NCBI GenBank assembly: GCA_017979445.1
Contig: CM030711.1
Span: 47,539,560 to 47,603,559 of the forward strand
Direction of reading: 5' to 3'
DNA length: 64,000 nucleotides
Origin: Akebia trifoliata
Taxonomy: Eukaryota > Streptophyta > Magnoliopsida > Ranunculales > Lardizabalaceae
Shown here: positions 12,090-36,733 of the stretch, one piece after another
Numbering within the stretch: position 1 is the first letter of the stretch
Layout: each line of letters starts with the position of its first letter
The notes under the pieces: generated by a model
What the model was told of the DNA's origin: nothing
What the model saw: only the letters and a program-made list of their open reading frames with translations
Databases searched by the model: none
Program-made: the position numbers and the translations under genes

Positions 12090-13468
12090 ATCTCTACTAC
12101 AAGTGTGAGATGGCGCGCCTAAAACAAATGTAATAGTTCCCTCAAGAGATTAGAAGTCTACAAAGACATCAAAAGAGAATGATTGAAAAGTATAGCAACC
12201 CATTAAAAATGCTAAGTAACACAAGTATATAAAGAAGACAAGTATGATTTTCATAGAACCAAAAGTCAGAAAATTTTGAAACTTGCACCAAGTTAAAAGT
12301 GGCACATAATTGCAGTTGTATTTTGAAGCACAGATCGAACATCACGCGACCAACTCTCCTAATTCCCTCCACTCAACAAATGGTAAAGACTCCTGAGCAT
12401 TTGCAATTGAAGAGCTAAAAAAATCTCCCTTAAATATAAAACAAACATCAACTCAAATTGAGATCCATCTATTCCAGAATGTATTCATATAAGAATGAGA
12501 AAAATGAGGTATCTTATGTTTCCCAATTAAGTAGTTTGTTTGTCAGATGTATGCATGGTTTCAAAAACTATGCCGAGTCCAAGAGGTATCACCCAGGATC
12601 AAGATAGACATGTCAATGTATCGGACGAGTAAAAACCAAATTCAAACGAGACAACTCAATCGTTTCGGAAAACTCATCCAGAGACCAAAACGAAATTTAA
12701 AACCATGGATTGATCTCTTCATCATATTAAAGATCATTATTAGCAGGAATCTGGTTAAACAAACAATTGGATAGTTCCTTGAATCAAAACAAACAGACCA
12801 ACCCAAGGAGATAAACAATTATATATTCAAAGAAGAATATCTGTCCTCCGTCAGTGTTGCATTCAAGAACAAAATTCCAATTTTGAATTACAAAATAATA
12901 TATTAGTAAATAATACAAGTAAAACAACGTATGAGTGCCAAATTTGCAAGAAGGGGAGAAATCAATAAATAATTACTAAACTTGCAACTTTTCTGAGAAC
13001 CAATATACCATCTAACTTCGATTACAGAAAATTTAAAAACTACACCAAAGAGAAGGGGTAACATGAATAAACCCCCACGTAAAAAAAAAAAAAAAAAAGG
13101 CTTGCTAGGAAACTAATCAACTAAACCCAACTAGCACCCCCACCAATTCTTCTAAATGGTACAATAGCCTAACTAGGTCACACAAATCTGTACTACTTGC
13201 AACTGTACATGAAACCTTAACCCTAGATCTCTAAATGAGAAGTAAGACTACCTATTTTTTTTTAACAAGCACCGAAATATAATCTTCGACGCTTTAAAAA
13301 GTAGAACGATTTCTTCATCGCTCCCATGAATTGATCTTCCTGTTGAAAAAATAGAGGAAGACCAAGTAACGGAGCTACTAACAGGGGAAAGTAGGTGACA
13401 GATCATAGGTTCCGTCCATCATACCACAAAATCCAACTAGTACAGGGCCGATTCATCAGAACCGTCCA
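12090..13468. other. Stretch without a supported gene; 3' flank of the PNRC-like gene
   Basis: Apart from the exon-like trace near 12.4 kb, I see only AT-rich sequence and an A18 run at about 13081. The part from about 13300 to 13468 is probably the 3' untranslated region of the minus-strand gene ending at 13469. Confidence 0.4.
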
Positions 13469-14032
13469 TCAAGCCAGATCAAGATGGAGCAAACGGCAAA
13501 GATCCTTCGTTGCCGCATCGTTATTTCTGGGTTTCGAAACATCTTTTTTGGTAAAAAAGGCTGGTAAAGGAACAGAACTTGGAGGTGGAGAAGCCATGAA
13601 AGGCGATCCTGCGAAGAAGACCTCATCAACAGATCTGAGATCTATGAGACAGATCTGCTTGGGAACCATATCAGGCTCCGGATCCGACCGATCAGGCGAA
13701 TACACGACCTGATCTTCATCTTGGATCTCTTCTTTTTTCTTCTCCTCGTCGAATTTCTCTGATCTTAGATCCTTCGTAGGCGTCTTCAACTCCTCTCCTC
13801 GCTTCAGGATCGTAACTTGGCCTATAACAAGATTCTTCGCAGGAAATTTTACAACCGATGTTGTGCATCGATCCTCTCCAGACTTACGGATCGCTGAAGA
13901 GCTTCGCTTTCTTCGACCAGATCTAATCGTATTAGGGTTTCTACCTTGTTTCGGAGGAGAGGAGGTTATTAGGGTTTTGGGCGGAAATCGCCCTTTGAGG
14001 CAATCTTGAGAGGGGAGGACAGCTATGCCCAT
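13469..14032 (-). CDS. Small basic protein with a PNRC/EDC1-like SLiM (putative decapping cofactor)
   Basis: Complete single-exon gene of 187 residues, starting at 14032 about 60-85 nt downstream of a TATA box. The N-terminal third is basic (GRFPPKTLITSSPPK at 14-28, then RSGRRKRSSSAIRK at 37-50), the centre holds FPAKNLVIGQVTILKRGEEL (63-82) followed by an acidic and lysine-rich stretch. Near the C terminus, FFAGSPFMASPP leads into SPPPSSVPLPAFF (148-160). That stretch resembles the proline-rich short motif of PNRC/EDC1-type decapping activators, which in known cases binds the EVH1 domain of DCP1. The protein ends with ATKDLCRLLHLDLA. Assignment rests on this motif and overall layout only; the rest looks disordered. 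A role in mRNA decay is an inference. Confidence 0.65.
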   Translation of the reverse strand: MGIAVLPSQDCLKGRFPPKTLITSSPPKQGRNPNTIRSGRRKRSSSAIRKSGEDRCTTSVVKFPAKNLVIGQVTILKRGEELKTPTKDLRSEKFDEEKKKEEIQDEDQVVYSPDRSDPEPDMVPKQICLIDLRSVDEVFFAGSPFMASPPPSSVPLPAFFTKKDVSKPRNNDAATKDLCRLLHLDLA

Positions 14033-14115
14033 AGAGAGAGAAATATAGAAAACGAAATATTAGAGAAGGATGACTCATGAAAATTGGGATGGAGTTTCGT
14101 TGAGAGGATGAGTGG

Positions 14116-14123
14116 CTTTTATA
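14116..14123 (-). promoter_or_regulatory. TATA box of the PNRC-like gene
   Basis: TATAAAAG on the minus strand, 84 bp upstream of the ATG at 14032. It supports both transcription direction and start choice. Confidence 0.6.
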
Positions 14124-14465
14124 GACAGGCAAGAGGCGGTTTTGGCCACTATCGGAAAAAAGGAGATTAAAAAAGAGAGATTCTATTGCCACACAAACTT
14201 TTGCTATCGACATCCCAAGACTATGCATAGTTGGGAAGGTAATAATAAAAGTTGGTGTGGTAATAAAAGTTCTAAAACAAATCTACGAAATCCGGTTTTG
14301 GGAATACCGCCTTAGGTGTCATGTTCGCAAAACCACCGGTCTCGTAATACCAACCTGGCTTTTCAAACCTGGTATTGAATTGAATTACATAATTACCCTT
14401 TTACAAAACAAATTTGAAGACAAGGAAGAATTGCAGTCAAACTATCCTGGATTTGAACTCTATTA

Positions 14466-14637
14466 GAATAATACTGAAGTGACCTCAATATTACACCTCA
14501 CATCGCACATAAAGTGTACGAGAATCATAGATTTATTTTCTCGAGATACTGGTGAAAAAATATCTATAGTTCCTATCCACTTTTACATGATGGTGTGCTA
14601 TATGAGATCCAATCGTGAGGTCACTCCATCACGACTA
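14466..14637. mobile_element. Mutator-like MITE
   Basis: Left end gaataatactgaagtgacc; right end in reverse tagtcgtgatggagtgacc. Internal arms share gtgtacgagaatcatagat on the left with a diverged partner on the right. Same group as 10777 and 43001. No clean target duplication. Confidence 0.6.
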
Positions 14638-15408
14638 ATAATATCCAAATTTGATAATTCATTCGATAGATTTTGAATCAACCAATTAAATTAAATGGAT
14701 ATATTTTAATTAATATAAGATGTATATCTATATTCTATATATTTTTTTACCAATCGAATCAGATTGGATCAGAATTTAATACTCGATCAAATTGGATCTA
14801 GAAGACCAATTCAAATGATAGATCCAATTATGTTCAAATATATATAATGTTCTTATCCTATTGATATCCAACTTAGTTGAAAATTAAAATAAATTATTGT
14901 CGTCGAGGATTTTATTTCATCATTTTAAAAAAAAAAGGAAAAAATTCAAGTTTGACATCACATGAAATTTCCAAAATATCTAAAATATGTGTGTTATATT
15001 ACGAAATGTACATTCAAATCAAACATTATGATTAAGTTTTTAAAATTATGAACATATTGATCTTAATTCAACGTTCCTCGATAAAAATCATTAAATAAAT
15101 GGAAAGTTATCTCTAAATCCTTGAAATTATGAATGTATCGTTCTCAATTTTTTCATCTATCTTCACAAGTCGTCGTAATTGAGCAATTGTCATTAAAAAA
15201 TTTGAGTATATTAAAGAGTGAGGTATTTCCAATACTTTAAACTTTTTTTAAGCTTTGGATGTATTATCTTTCCCGTATAGTGTAACACATGAATTTTTCA
15301 AAAAATTAAAGATACCCCTTGATTTTATTATTTCAAGAAAATATATTTTAAATGATAATATGTCCTCATCTTATACAGTCGATTGATTGATCCAACTAAA
15401 ACATATTT
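14638..15408. other. AT-rich stretch, nothing recognised
   Basis: Only short, stop-rich frames and simple AT-rich sequence are seen. No gene, RNA or element ends can be supported. Confidence 0.6.
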
Positions 15409-16009
15409 TCTATATATTATATTTATATAATAAAACACAATTTTAAGTCACTCTCCAACTACAATTATGGGGATAAACGTCCCCTCCCGTTAAAGTTATG
15501 GAGTGGAGTCCACACTACACAATACACAATACACACTCCATTTCGTCCTAATCTTTTCAATTGTATTGTCTTTCCTCTCATCCTCCTCCTTTATTTTCAA
15601 TAATATCCCTTCAATTTTACTATTTTTCCTCATTTACCTATTTTTCAAATGTATTGTCTTTCCTTTCATCTCCTCTCCCCTCCCATTTTTTATAATATCC
15701 ATCCAATTTTATTATCCTTCAATTTTTACCTCCTTTTAATAATATCCCTACAATTTTACTATCTTTCTCTTTTATCCATTTTTAATAATAGTTTCTATTT
15801 TTACTATCTTTCGTATTTAACTTATTTTATTGTTTTTCCTCTTCTTCTACTTTCTTAATAATATCTCTTCAACTATATTTTTATTTTTATTTTTATTTTT
15901 TAACTATGTAACATTAAATACCTTTCTAACTTTGTTAATTTTATTTTTTTTATCCCCCTAACCCTAAAAAGGATGTCCATCCATGTAATAGGCATAGTCA
16001 AATTCTAGT
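15409..16009 (+). mobile_element. Helitron-like non-autonomous element with minisatellite body
   Basis: It begins TCTATATATTATATT with aataaaacac soon after, and ends in CTAGT at 16005-16009. A weak hairpin (ccatg, catag) lies about 11 bases before the end. The body consists of imperfect units of about 60 bp built on ttttcaataatatccc and caattttactatcttt. There is no coding sequence. The TC start, CTAGT end and hairpin fit Helitrons, but the hairpin is degraded. Confidence 0.4.
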
Positions 16010-16304
16010 ATATATATAATAAAATACAATGATGGATCTCACTCCTTCAAGATTTATTCTCCATAAACAATGAATCTTGATAATAGATTTTACTTCTTTT
16101 ATATTTTTTTTTATTTTCAAAAATACCCCTGTCTTTTATTCCATTTCTTATTGTCTTCCTTTTTAATATTAACGCTACAACTTCATTGTATTTTCTCTTC
16201 TTTCCCCTTTCTAAATAATAGCTATCCAACTTTATTATTTTTTCTCTTTTATCTCGTTAACCTCAAAGATGATACTTGTATTGTAGGCATACGCAAACTC
16301 TAAT
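16010..16304 (+). mobile_element. Second Helitron-like relic, adjacent
   Basis: It starts with a related atatatataataaaatac segment, carries the same type of T-rich units, and ends CTAAT at 16300-16304 after a ttgtaggcatacgcaaact segment. Another start-like segment, TCTATATAACAAAACAC, follows directly at 16304. Confidence 0.35.
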
Positions 16305-16471
16305 CTATATAACAAAACACATCATCTTGAACTTCTTGTCAATAAATCTCTACCAACATTTAAAAATATTACGTATCAAATTAAATTAACAAAGGTAAAA
16401 TATTGACTTGCAAGTGTTAATACTCATTAAAGCTTATGGGTGTTAATTCTTAATGCTATGAATTAAATTCA

Positions 16472-16651
16472 GAGTTGTGCTAGAGTGACCTTAGGTTGGA
16501 ATTTCATATCTTACTTCTTGATTTGAAAGTGGATATAAATTATAGATTCATTTTCACTCGTATCTTGATGAAAGTATCTATGGTTCTTATATACTTTCAC
16601 GTTAAGAAGTGTGATATGAGATTCCAGCCTGAGGTCACTTCAACATTATTC
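16472..16651. mobile_element. Mutator-like MITE, 180 bp
   Basis: Left end gagttgtgctagagtgacc; right end in reverse gaataatgttgaagtgacc. Flanks ttaaattca and gtaagttca match at 7 of 9 bases, consistent with an old 9-bp target duplication. The arms are complementary for most of their length. Confidence 0.65.
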
Positions 16652-16871
16652 GTAAGTTCAAAACCCACATTTACCTACTAATTATTAATCACTAATCTTA
16701 TTTGCTTAAAAAATAAATTAATAACTTTTCAACAAAAATAATGGATAGTTAGTAATACGTCTATGAAGTTGGTACATTTGCTTCCTACAAATGCAAGATT
16801 AGATTAAGCGCAATGTTGACATTCCTTTTTGTTGACGAATTAACTTTAAAATATTGGGTTTATTTAAAGAA

Positions 16872-16960
16872 TAATGCTGAAGTGACCTCAAGATTGAATC
16901 TCATATCACTCACCTTGATGTGAAAGTGTACGAGAGTCATACATGTTTTTTTCAATATCT
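16872..16960. mobile_element. Half copy of the same MITE group
   Basis: Only the left arm is present: aatgctgaagtgacctcaag, then aatctcatatcactcacc and gtgtacgagagtcatacatg. The matching right arm is missing, so this is a truncated copy. Confidence 0.55.
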
Positions 16961-17154
16961 CAAGTACAACTCTTATTTTAAATACCTTTCAAAAATTTAA
17001 ATTGCTAAAATTAAAATAAAATTAAAATTAAGATTTTGGAGGGACATTCAACTTAATTTTGCCAATTTTATATTAAGGAAAATCTCAAGTAAAGCTCACT
17101 TAGCAACCACCCCAACTAAATAATAAACTAGAAGATTTATATCAAGAAAAATTG

Positions 17155-17330
17155 GATTAGTGCTGAAGTAACATCTGGAAACTTCTTGACATGAAAGCAT
17201 ATGGTAACCATATGGGTATCTATTAGTGCTATTCATTGAGACACGCGTGAAAAAGAATTTATGGTTCCTATCCACTTTCATGTCAAGAAGTGTGATGTGA
17301 GGTTACAACTTGAGGTCACACCAGTTGTCA
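17155..17330. mobile_element. Mutator-like MITE
   Basis: Left end gattagtgctgaagtaac; the right arm contains cttgaggtcacaccagttg. Inner arms share cttcttgacatgaaag with its complement ctttcatgtcaagaag. The ends are degraded and no target duplication is clear. Confidence 0.55.
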
Positions 17331-18625
17331 AACCACTTGGAAAAATAAAATTCATCTCATAAGGAATTCAATTAATATGATTTTGACAATAGTCTGGATA
17401 ATTCTACCGGACCCAGATCTCGTTCTAGATCCGAAGTTATCGGATTTTGGGTTTTATCCGATTCATTGACAGCTCCATCTTTTTATGCGAAAACTCGAAG
17501 ATAAAGAAGTGTTTGCTTGGGAAAGAAGAAAGGTTGGTTGTGGGTGGTGCTGGCGTTATCATTTCCTAAGAGAATAAAAATAAAATAAAGATAGAGAGAA
17601 AAAGATAATGTCCCTCGAAGCGCGTGTTTACACGTGTTGTGAGATGACTGGATGATGTAAAGGTCAATAAAAACACGTATCGTGTGGGAAATGTCTACTT
17701 CTACTGGTCGGTTCATTTTTTAACCTAAATTTTTTACACGTAGTCTAAAGCGATGCTACATTTATAGGCGGGCCCCACAAAAGGATTTCTTGTTTAGAAC
17801 GGACGAGAACTGTGATAGATACAAATGATATTATTTTGAGATATTATTTTGACACACCAACTTGTACTACCAACACACTAATCCTGTAAAAAATAATTAT
17901 TAAAAGTTACTTTCTACAGAAGGCAAAATTAACATTTCCTTTTGCTGAATAAGATGAAATTCCGAATTCGTTAATCTGTTTATTTTAATTCTCAAAACAT
18001 ATTTTCGAGAGAGTTCATAACTATGTATTCTAATTTAAAGTTACAAAGCAATTAATAATTATCAATGATCATGTCATTAAAAAAATAAAAATATTTATCT
18101 TTAAATTTACTAACGAGAACGTCACATTTTATTATTATCAACAATCGATATTTTAAAATTAAGGATATTTGTTTTTAAAATTTATTATTGAGTTTGTAAA
18201 AGATTGTTGTTTTAAATTAGAGTACCTACGAGATAATTTCCTTGAAAACATGTTTTGAAAATTAAAATTAACAGTGTATTGGAATTTGAATTTTTTACAA
18301 AATTTGCACATGTTTTAAAAAAAAAAAAATCTTTTTTTACATATAGAATGGTTTGTTACAAGTAAAAGTTACTGTGTTAGTATAAGTTCTTTATTATGTT
18401 TATAGATTTTATTGGCACACCAAATTTTACTGACAACATATCAATCCTTTGAAATTAGGTTGGTGTGTTAGAGAAGACTTTAGTGAGAGATCCAGTGGGG
18501 ATTGGTTTGGTTCAGCCCAATACAGCTCTAAATAGGCGGACCATACAAGTTAGATCAGTCCAAGTTCCCTTTTGAGCCTAAGTCTACTGAACTGAGTCCA
18601 TATCTGATCATAAAAGATAAATAAA
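17331..18625. other. Gene-poor stretch
   Basis: No gene is supported; a 77-codon minus frame at 17483-17716 has no recognisable features. A roughly 40-bp direct repeat is present: gacacaccaacttgtactac near 17850 and ggcacaccaaattttactg near 18415, probably arms of one more small transposon. Confidence 0.5.
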
Positions 18626-18889
18626 GAGAACTGCTATTGGCACTCCAACTTTTACTCTTTAGAACCGAATTTCTTAAATTATTTATCACCCCCTAGGTAA
18701 AAATTAAAACATACCATTCAGACATCACAAAATATGGTTCAATTCATTACTTCGACGGTACAAAGTATTATAACACGTTCAAACAACTTAAGCAGTTGTC
18801 TAGAATTAAGATATAAATCCCTAAATCTAACAAATAAAAATCAAAACAAGTGTGACAAGTAAAAGTTTGAGGTGCTAATAGCAGTTCTC
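18626..18889. mobile_element. MITE, 264 bp, with about 31-bp inverted ends
   Basis: Left end gagaactgctattggcactc; right end in reverse gagaactgctattagcacct. These are followed by caacttttact and caaacttttact. A related left arm occurs at about 35460-35530, where it abuts the LINE fragment. Superfamily not determined. Confidence 0.65.
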
Positions 18890-19169
18890 AAATTTTAGTA
18901 TCTTCCAATCGATTTCCATGATAAAGGATTGGAGATGAAGGTAAGGATATCTTTAACTATAATTATACACGAGTTAAGGTGGAGTAGAAGTGATTTAACA
19001 CCAAATTTTGAATCCCACTTTTATATTTAAACTCAAATTCAAGAAAATTGCATCTTTTTTCAAAATTACAAAAATATCTTTTTTACAATGTAATATTAAA
19101 AAAAACTCTTTAATCAACATTTTAAATTACAGATAAATCCATTTTGATACCGTGTTACTTTATAATACA

Positions 19170-19200
19170 ACTAGAAGGCAGCATGTGCAAACCGCACATA
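19170..19200 (-). mobile_element. Helitron 3' terminus
   Basis: Read on the minus strand it gives a GTGCGGTTTGCAC hairpin, then ATGCTGCCTT, then CTAGT at the very end (19170). Hairpin plus about 11 nt plus CTAGT is the Helitron 3'-end signature. Sister termini are at 34146 and 56602. The element extends to higher coordinates, probably only 100-150 bp. Confidence 0.5.
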
Positions 19201-19346
19201 TCAAAAGGGCTTATCTGTGATTAAAACATGGAGTAAAGGGTTTGTGAACAATACATAATAAAAGGGTGTTTCTATAATTTCGAAAACTTCCCTCATTATA
19301 GTAGTAAGGATTAGTCAGTGACGTGGAAATGCACGTAAGGCAAAAG

Positions 19347-19450
19347 CGTGCTGATTTTCTGACTCAATCCGACAGAATAACTCAAAACTCACAGACGTGG
19401 TATGTGCAAGAACCGTAATATTTTTATCCTTGGGATACACAACTGGACGT
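19347..19450. mobile_element. Half copy of a MITE related to 56719-56930
   Basis: It reads gtgctgattttctgactcaa followed by caagaaccgtaatatt and ccttgggatacacaactgg. These blocks match one arm of the elements at 43949 and 56719. The second arm is absent. It sits in the probable 3' flank of the aminotransferase gene. Confidence 0.5.
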
Positions 19451-19954
19451 TTTTTCATCGAAAATGTAACTTATATTCCATCAAGTTCTCATAAATACTA
19501 GAAGTGGGAAGCAGGTCCGAGTCATTTCTCACTTCTGCCAATTTTTCCAAAGGTCTTAACGATAATTTGAGCTCGAAAAGCACCTTTGAAACGCAATAAT
19601 AACAATAAATTCTCCAAAATAAGCAACAATCTGCTCTAAACATTGGGTTCTTTATACAACAGAACATGTCAAATGAAGCATGGGTACTACATACAAAGTT
19701 TGGCCATTACAATTTCAAAAAGAGGACTTCTTTCTGAAGAATGTATTATTAGGGAAGTGAACCTAAATTAAAAGATTTCCTCGTAATAATTATAACTCAT
19801 TCATACACACAGTTATACCTCCTTAACGGAATCGAATAGACTTACAAAAATTTAAATGGTAGGAAGTAGGAACAGACTGGGAAACCATGAAAAGATGCAT
19901 AATCCAGTAGTATAGCCACCATGAAAGAATAATAACTAAGCATCCAAGTCTCTT

Positions 19955-33692
<13,738 letters not shown>

Positions 33693-33829
33693 CTGAATCA
33701 AAAGAAAATTGAATCAGTAAGATCAATTTGACTGAAATTGATCTTAATCAATAAAGTAAATTTCCGATCGAACACTTGTTAATCCAAAAATTTGATCTTG
33801 AAGATTGAAATTCTTGAAAATGATGAGAC
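33693..33829 (-). other. Probable 5'-UTR intron of the aminotransferase gene
   Basis: On the minus strand a strong acceptor, TTTTCTTTTGATTCAG, ends exactly at the ATG at 33692, and a donor CAG/GTCTCATC lies at 33829-33830. This would give a 137-nt leader intron whose 3' exon begins with the start codon. No transcript evidence is available. Confidence 0.5.
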
Positions 33830-34145
33830 CTGATCGAACTGAGACAGCAAAACCCTAATGGTATCGTTTCGGAAGGAGACAAATATGTATCGGAGTTTCC
33901 AAGGGAGAAGAAGAAAGGGTGGAACTTGTGCGAAGCGATGTATTCGAAACTGATCCTCTCTGTCTCGTTCTCGTTTTCGCTTTTAATGGTTAGTGTGGTT
34001 AAGTTGTTGTAAGTTGTAACACCAGCACCACCTGATTTTTAATCCATTATTAACTGGTGTATGATCCGGTAGGACTTCGCTTATGGAGTTCTGTACAATA
34101 CACACAGGTGTCTCATTTCTATTGAATAGATTTATTTTTAATATT

Positions 34146-34180
34146 ACTAATAGGTGGCATGTGCAAACTGCACGGCTTAA
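34146..34180 (-). mobile_element. Helitron 3' terminus
   Basis: On the minus strand: GTGCAGTTTGCAC hairpin, ATGCCACCTA, then TTAGT at the end (34146). It differs from the CTAGT consensus by one base. Sister termini lie at 19170 and 56602. Confidence 0.5.
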
Positions 34181-34435
34181 AGTGCATTAACCAAAAATAC
34201 TCCCAGGTGCTCGATCCTGAGGTGTATTTAATGCATTTTAATGTGTGTCCTTAGGCACATGTTTACAAGACCGTGTTACACAGATTCTTTGGGAATGACA
34301 AAATTCAAATTAATAAAAAAAAAAAATTGAAAAATAAATAAAACTTGGACTCTACACATGATTTTGGAAGAGAGAATAGATGTTAAGAGGATATAAGATA
34401 TAAATAGGTATTTGATTTTAAGATTATATATATAT

Positions 34436-34660
34436 CTTAGAGTTCGTCCTTGCCGCGGGGGGGGGGGGGGGGGGGAGGGGGGAGGGAATTAGAAGATTAT
34501 TATTAAAAAGAGGAAAAATAATAATTAGAAGAGGTATTTTTGAAAAAAGAGAACGAAAAAGACATGAGAAAAATAATAATAAAATTGAAAGGATAAAAAG
34601 AGAAAGCAATATAGGGGGGATATACAAAGAGACGGATGAGATGTTTATCCTATATAACTA
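34436..34660 (-). mobile_element. Helitron-like relic with a G19 tract
   Basis: In reverse this stretch shows the same T-rich minisatellite style as 15409-16304 and an ACTCTAAG end. It contains a run of 19 G (34457-34475) followed by further G blocks. The ends are uncertain, and a second plus-oriented relic may start near 34647. Confidence 0.3.
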
Positions 34661-35459
34661 AAGCAATGGGGAGTCTTACAATTATGTGTTATTATTATGT
34701 ATTACATTATTGTATAATATAATACAATAATAATAACACACAATTGTAGGATCCACTTTTGTTAAGGACAGATTTCCATCCAATTAAAGTAAATATTTTA
34801 TCAAACTTTAATTTTTGTAGGATCCACGTTATTGTATTTTCTCTTCACCTTCTTTAATTTTATTATATTTCCTCTTTTACTCCTTTAACTCATTATTATT
34901 TTTTCATCTTTTATTTTTTAACTTCAAAATATTTTAATAACATCCTCTAACTTTATTTATTTTTCTTTCACTTCTACTCGTATGAAACATTTATTTTTCA
35001 TTGAAATTGTATAAAAATATGAATAATGAATGACAATACATATAGATAAAACATAAAAATTAAAGATTTTACATTTTTTTTTATATTTTAATTTTACTTC
35101 AATTATATTTACTTTAAGACGGTTTTTTATAAGTATTTAATTAAATTATTTATTTTAGTATAATATTATAAATTTATTATTCCGACACTAAAAAATGATT
35201 GGGTCCATATTAGTAGATCAGGTAATAGAATAATTGGATAACTATTGTGACACCCTTAATCTACACCAGGAACTTTGAAGGACAGAGGTGTTATTTGGTT
35301 GCAATCCCTATGGGTCCCATGATCCCTAACTAGTAAGATTTGAAAACTTATTGAGGTGGTGGTCACACTAAACTCTCTCAATTTTATATCCATAGCACTC
35401 TACAATCTATAGGGAAAAATAAGTGCCTGATACCTAAAATCAAACCAATTTATATATTA
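34661..35459. other. AT-rich stretch, no gene
   Basis: It contains a TAATAATAACA-type palindrome around 34680-34745 and further T-rich units similar to those at 15.5 kb. Nothing coding is supported. Confidence 0.5.
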
Positions 35460-35544
35460 AAAAGAGTATTGCTATTGGCACCCCAATTTTTACTTATTAC
35501 ACCTACACTTTCTTAATTTATTTATGACACCCCCCAATTAAAGA

Positions 35545-36243
35545 TTGAAACATTCCCTTGTGGATGGCAAGTTTTCGGTACGTTCCTTCTACCATTCCTT
35601 GGGTAACAATGGCAATAATACATTCCCTTGTGTCCCAATTTGGGGACCAAAGGTGCCAAGCAAAGTTGCTTTTTTCACTTGGACGGCATCGCTAGGAAGG
35701 ATACAAACGATGGACTTTTTGATGCGGCGGGGGTGGTATGGGGCAAGTTGTTGTGTCTTATGTATGGAAAATGGAGAATCCTCGGATCATCTTCTCCTTC
35801 ATTGCAAATTTTCTCATGGTATTTGGGCACAATTCTTTAAGTTGTATGGAATCCTAACTTGTCTTCCAAAAACAATAAAGGACCTTCTCACGTGTTGGCC
35901 GTCAATCGGGTATTCTTTTAGAGGCACAAGGAGACTTCTGTGGAGCATTATACCATTCGCAATTTGTTGGGGGGTGTGGCTGGAGAGGAATAGACGCATC
36001 TTTGAAGGGAAACAAATGGATTGCACAGACATGTTTGTATCTATTTTGGGTCTTTTGTTTTGTTGGTCTAAAGTTTATAAGGAATTTAGGGGGCTGTTTT
36101 TCGAGGACTTTCTTTACAATTGGGAGGGGATTCATTGTATTTCTCGTGAGTAGTTCCTTATGTAAGGTTCTGCTAGGTTGGTCATCTCGACCGGTCTAAC
36201 CTTATTCTTATGAATATAATGATACTTATCAAAAAAAAAAAAC
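35545..36243 (+). pseudogene. 5'-truncated LINE, zf-RVT 3' end with poly(A)
   Basis: An open frame of 202 codons (stop 36151-36153) encodes the C-terminal end of a plant LINE ORF2: DGKFSVRSFYHSL, WGPKVPSKVAFFTW, the cysteine/histidine segment CCVLCMENGESSDHLLLHC and CWGVWLERNRRIFEG. The element has no start of its own; the first Met is incidental. It ends in an A12 tail after gatacttatc. It abuts the left arm of a MITE (35460-35530), which it probably interrupted. The frame is intact in this part, but the catalytic domains are missing. Confidence 0.85.
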
Positions 36244-36733
36244 AAACTCTCCAAACATTCTAAAGGTTTGGCTCAAAATATAATCTCAACATAGTAAATG
36301 GAGCATAGTACCAGCATACAAATAGAACATGCTCTCTGCGTGACCCATTAACACAATTAAAAGAGATCTCTCTATTGGGCGCTGCAGCCAACGTGATGAG
36401 AATCAATCACATTCAAGAATAAAAAGATAAATCCCCTTACATTCGATAAAAATTTTGAGAAGTTAGAAAAAAATAAAATAACAAAAAGAGAGTATAAAAA
36501 AAAAAAAAAATTAAATAAATACTTCATATTAAGATAACCCCTTTAAGATGGTCCGTCAGGTATCCCACACTACCACCTCCCACCAGTCGTTTAGCTTCAA
36601 ATTTCAATTATTCCCAGCAAGAATTACTTGTCATCCTCCACACAAAAAATAAAAAAAAAAAAAAAAAAAAGATAAAAAAACTAGATTTGCTTGTCTTTTC
36701 TTCTTTGCATTTTCGTACGCTATCTCAGTACTT

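Noticed and set aside
15503..16303. Phe/Ser-rich plus-strand frames of 69-78 codons
   Set aside because: They are translations of the T-rich minisatellite body of the Helitron-like elements.
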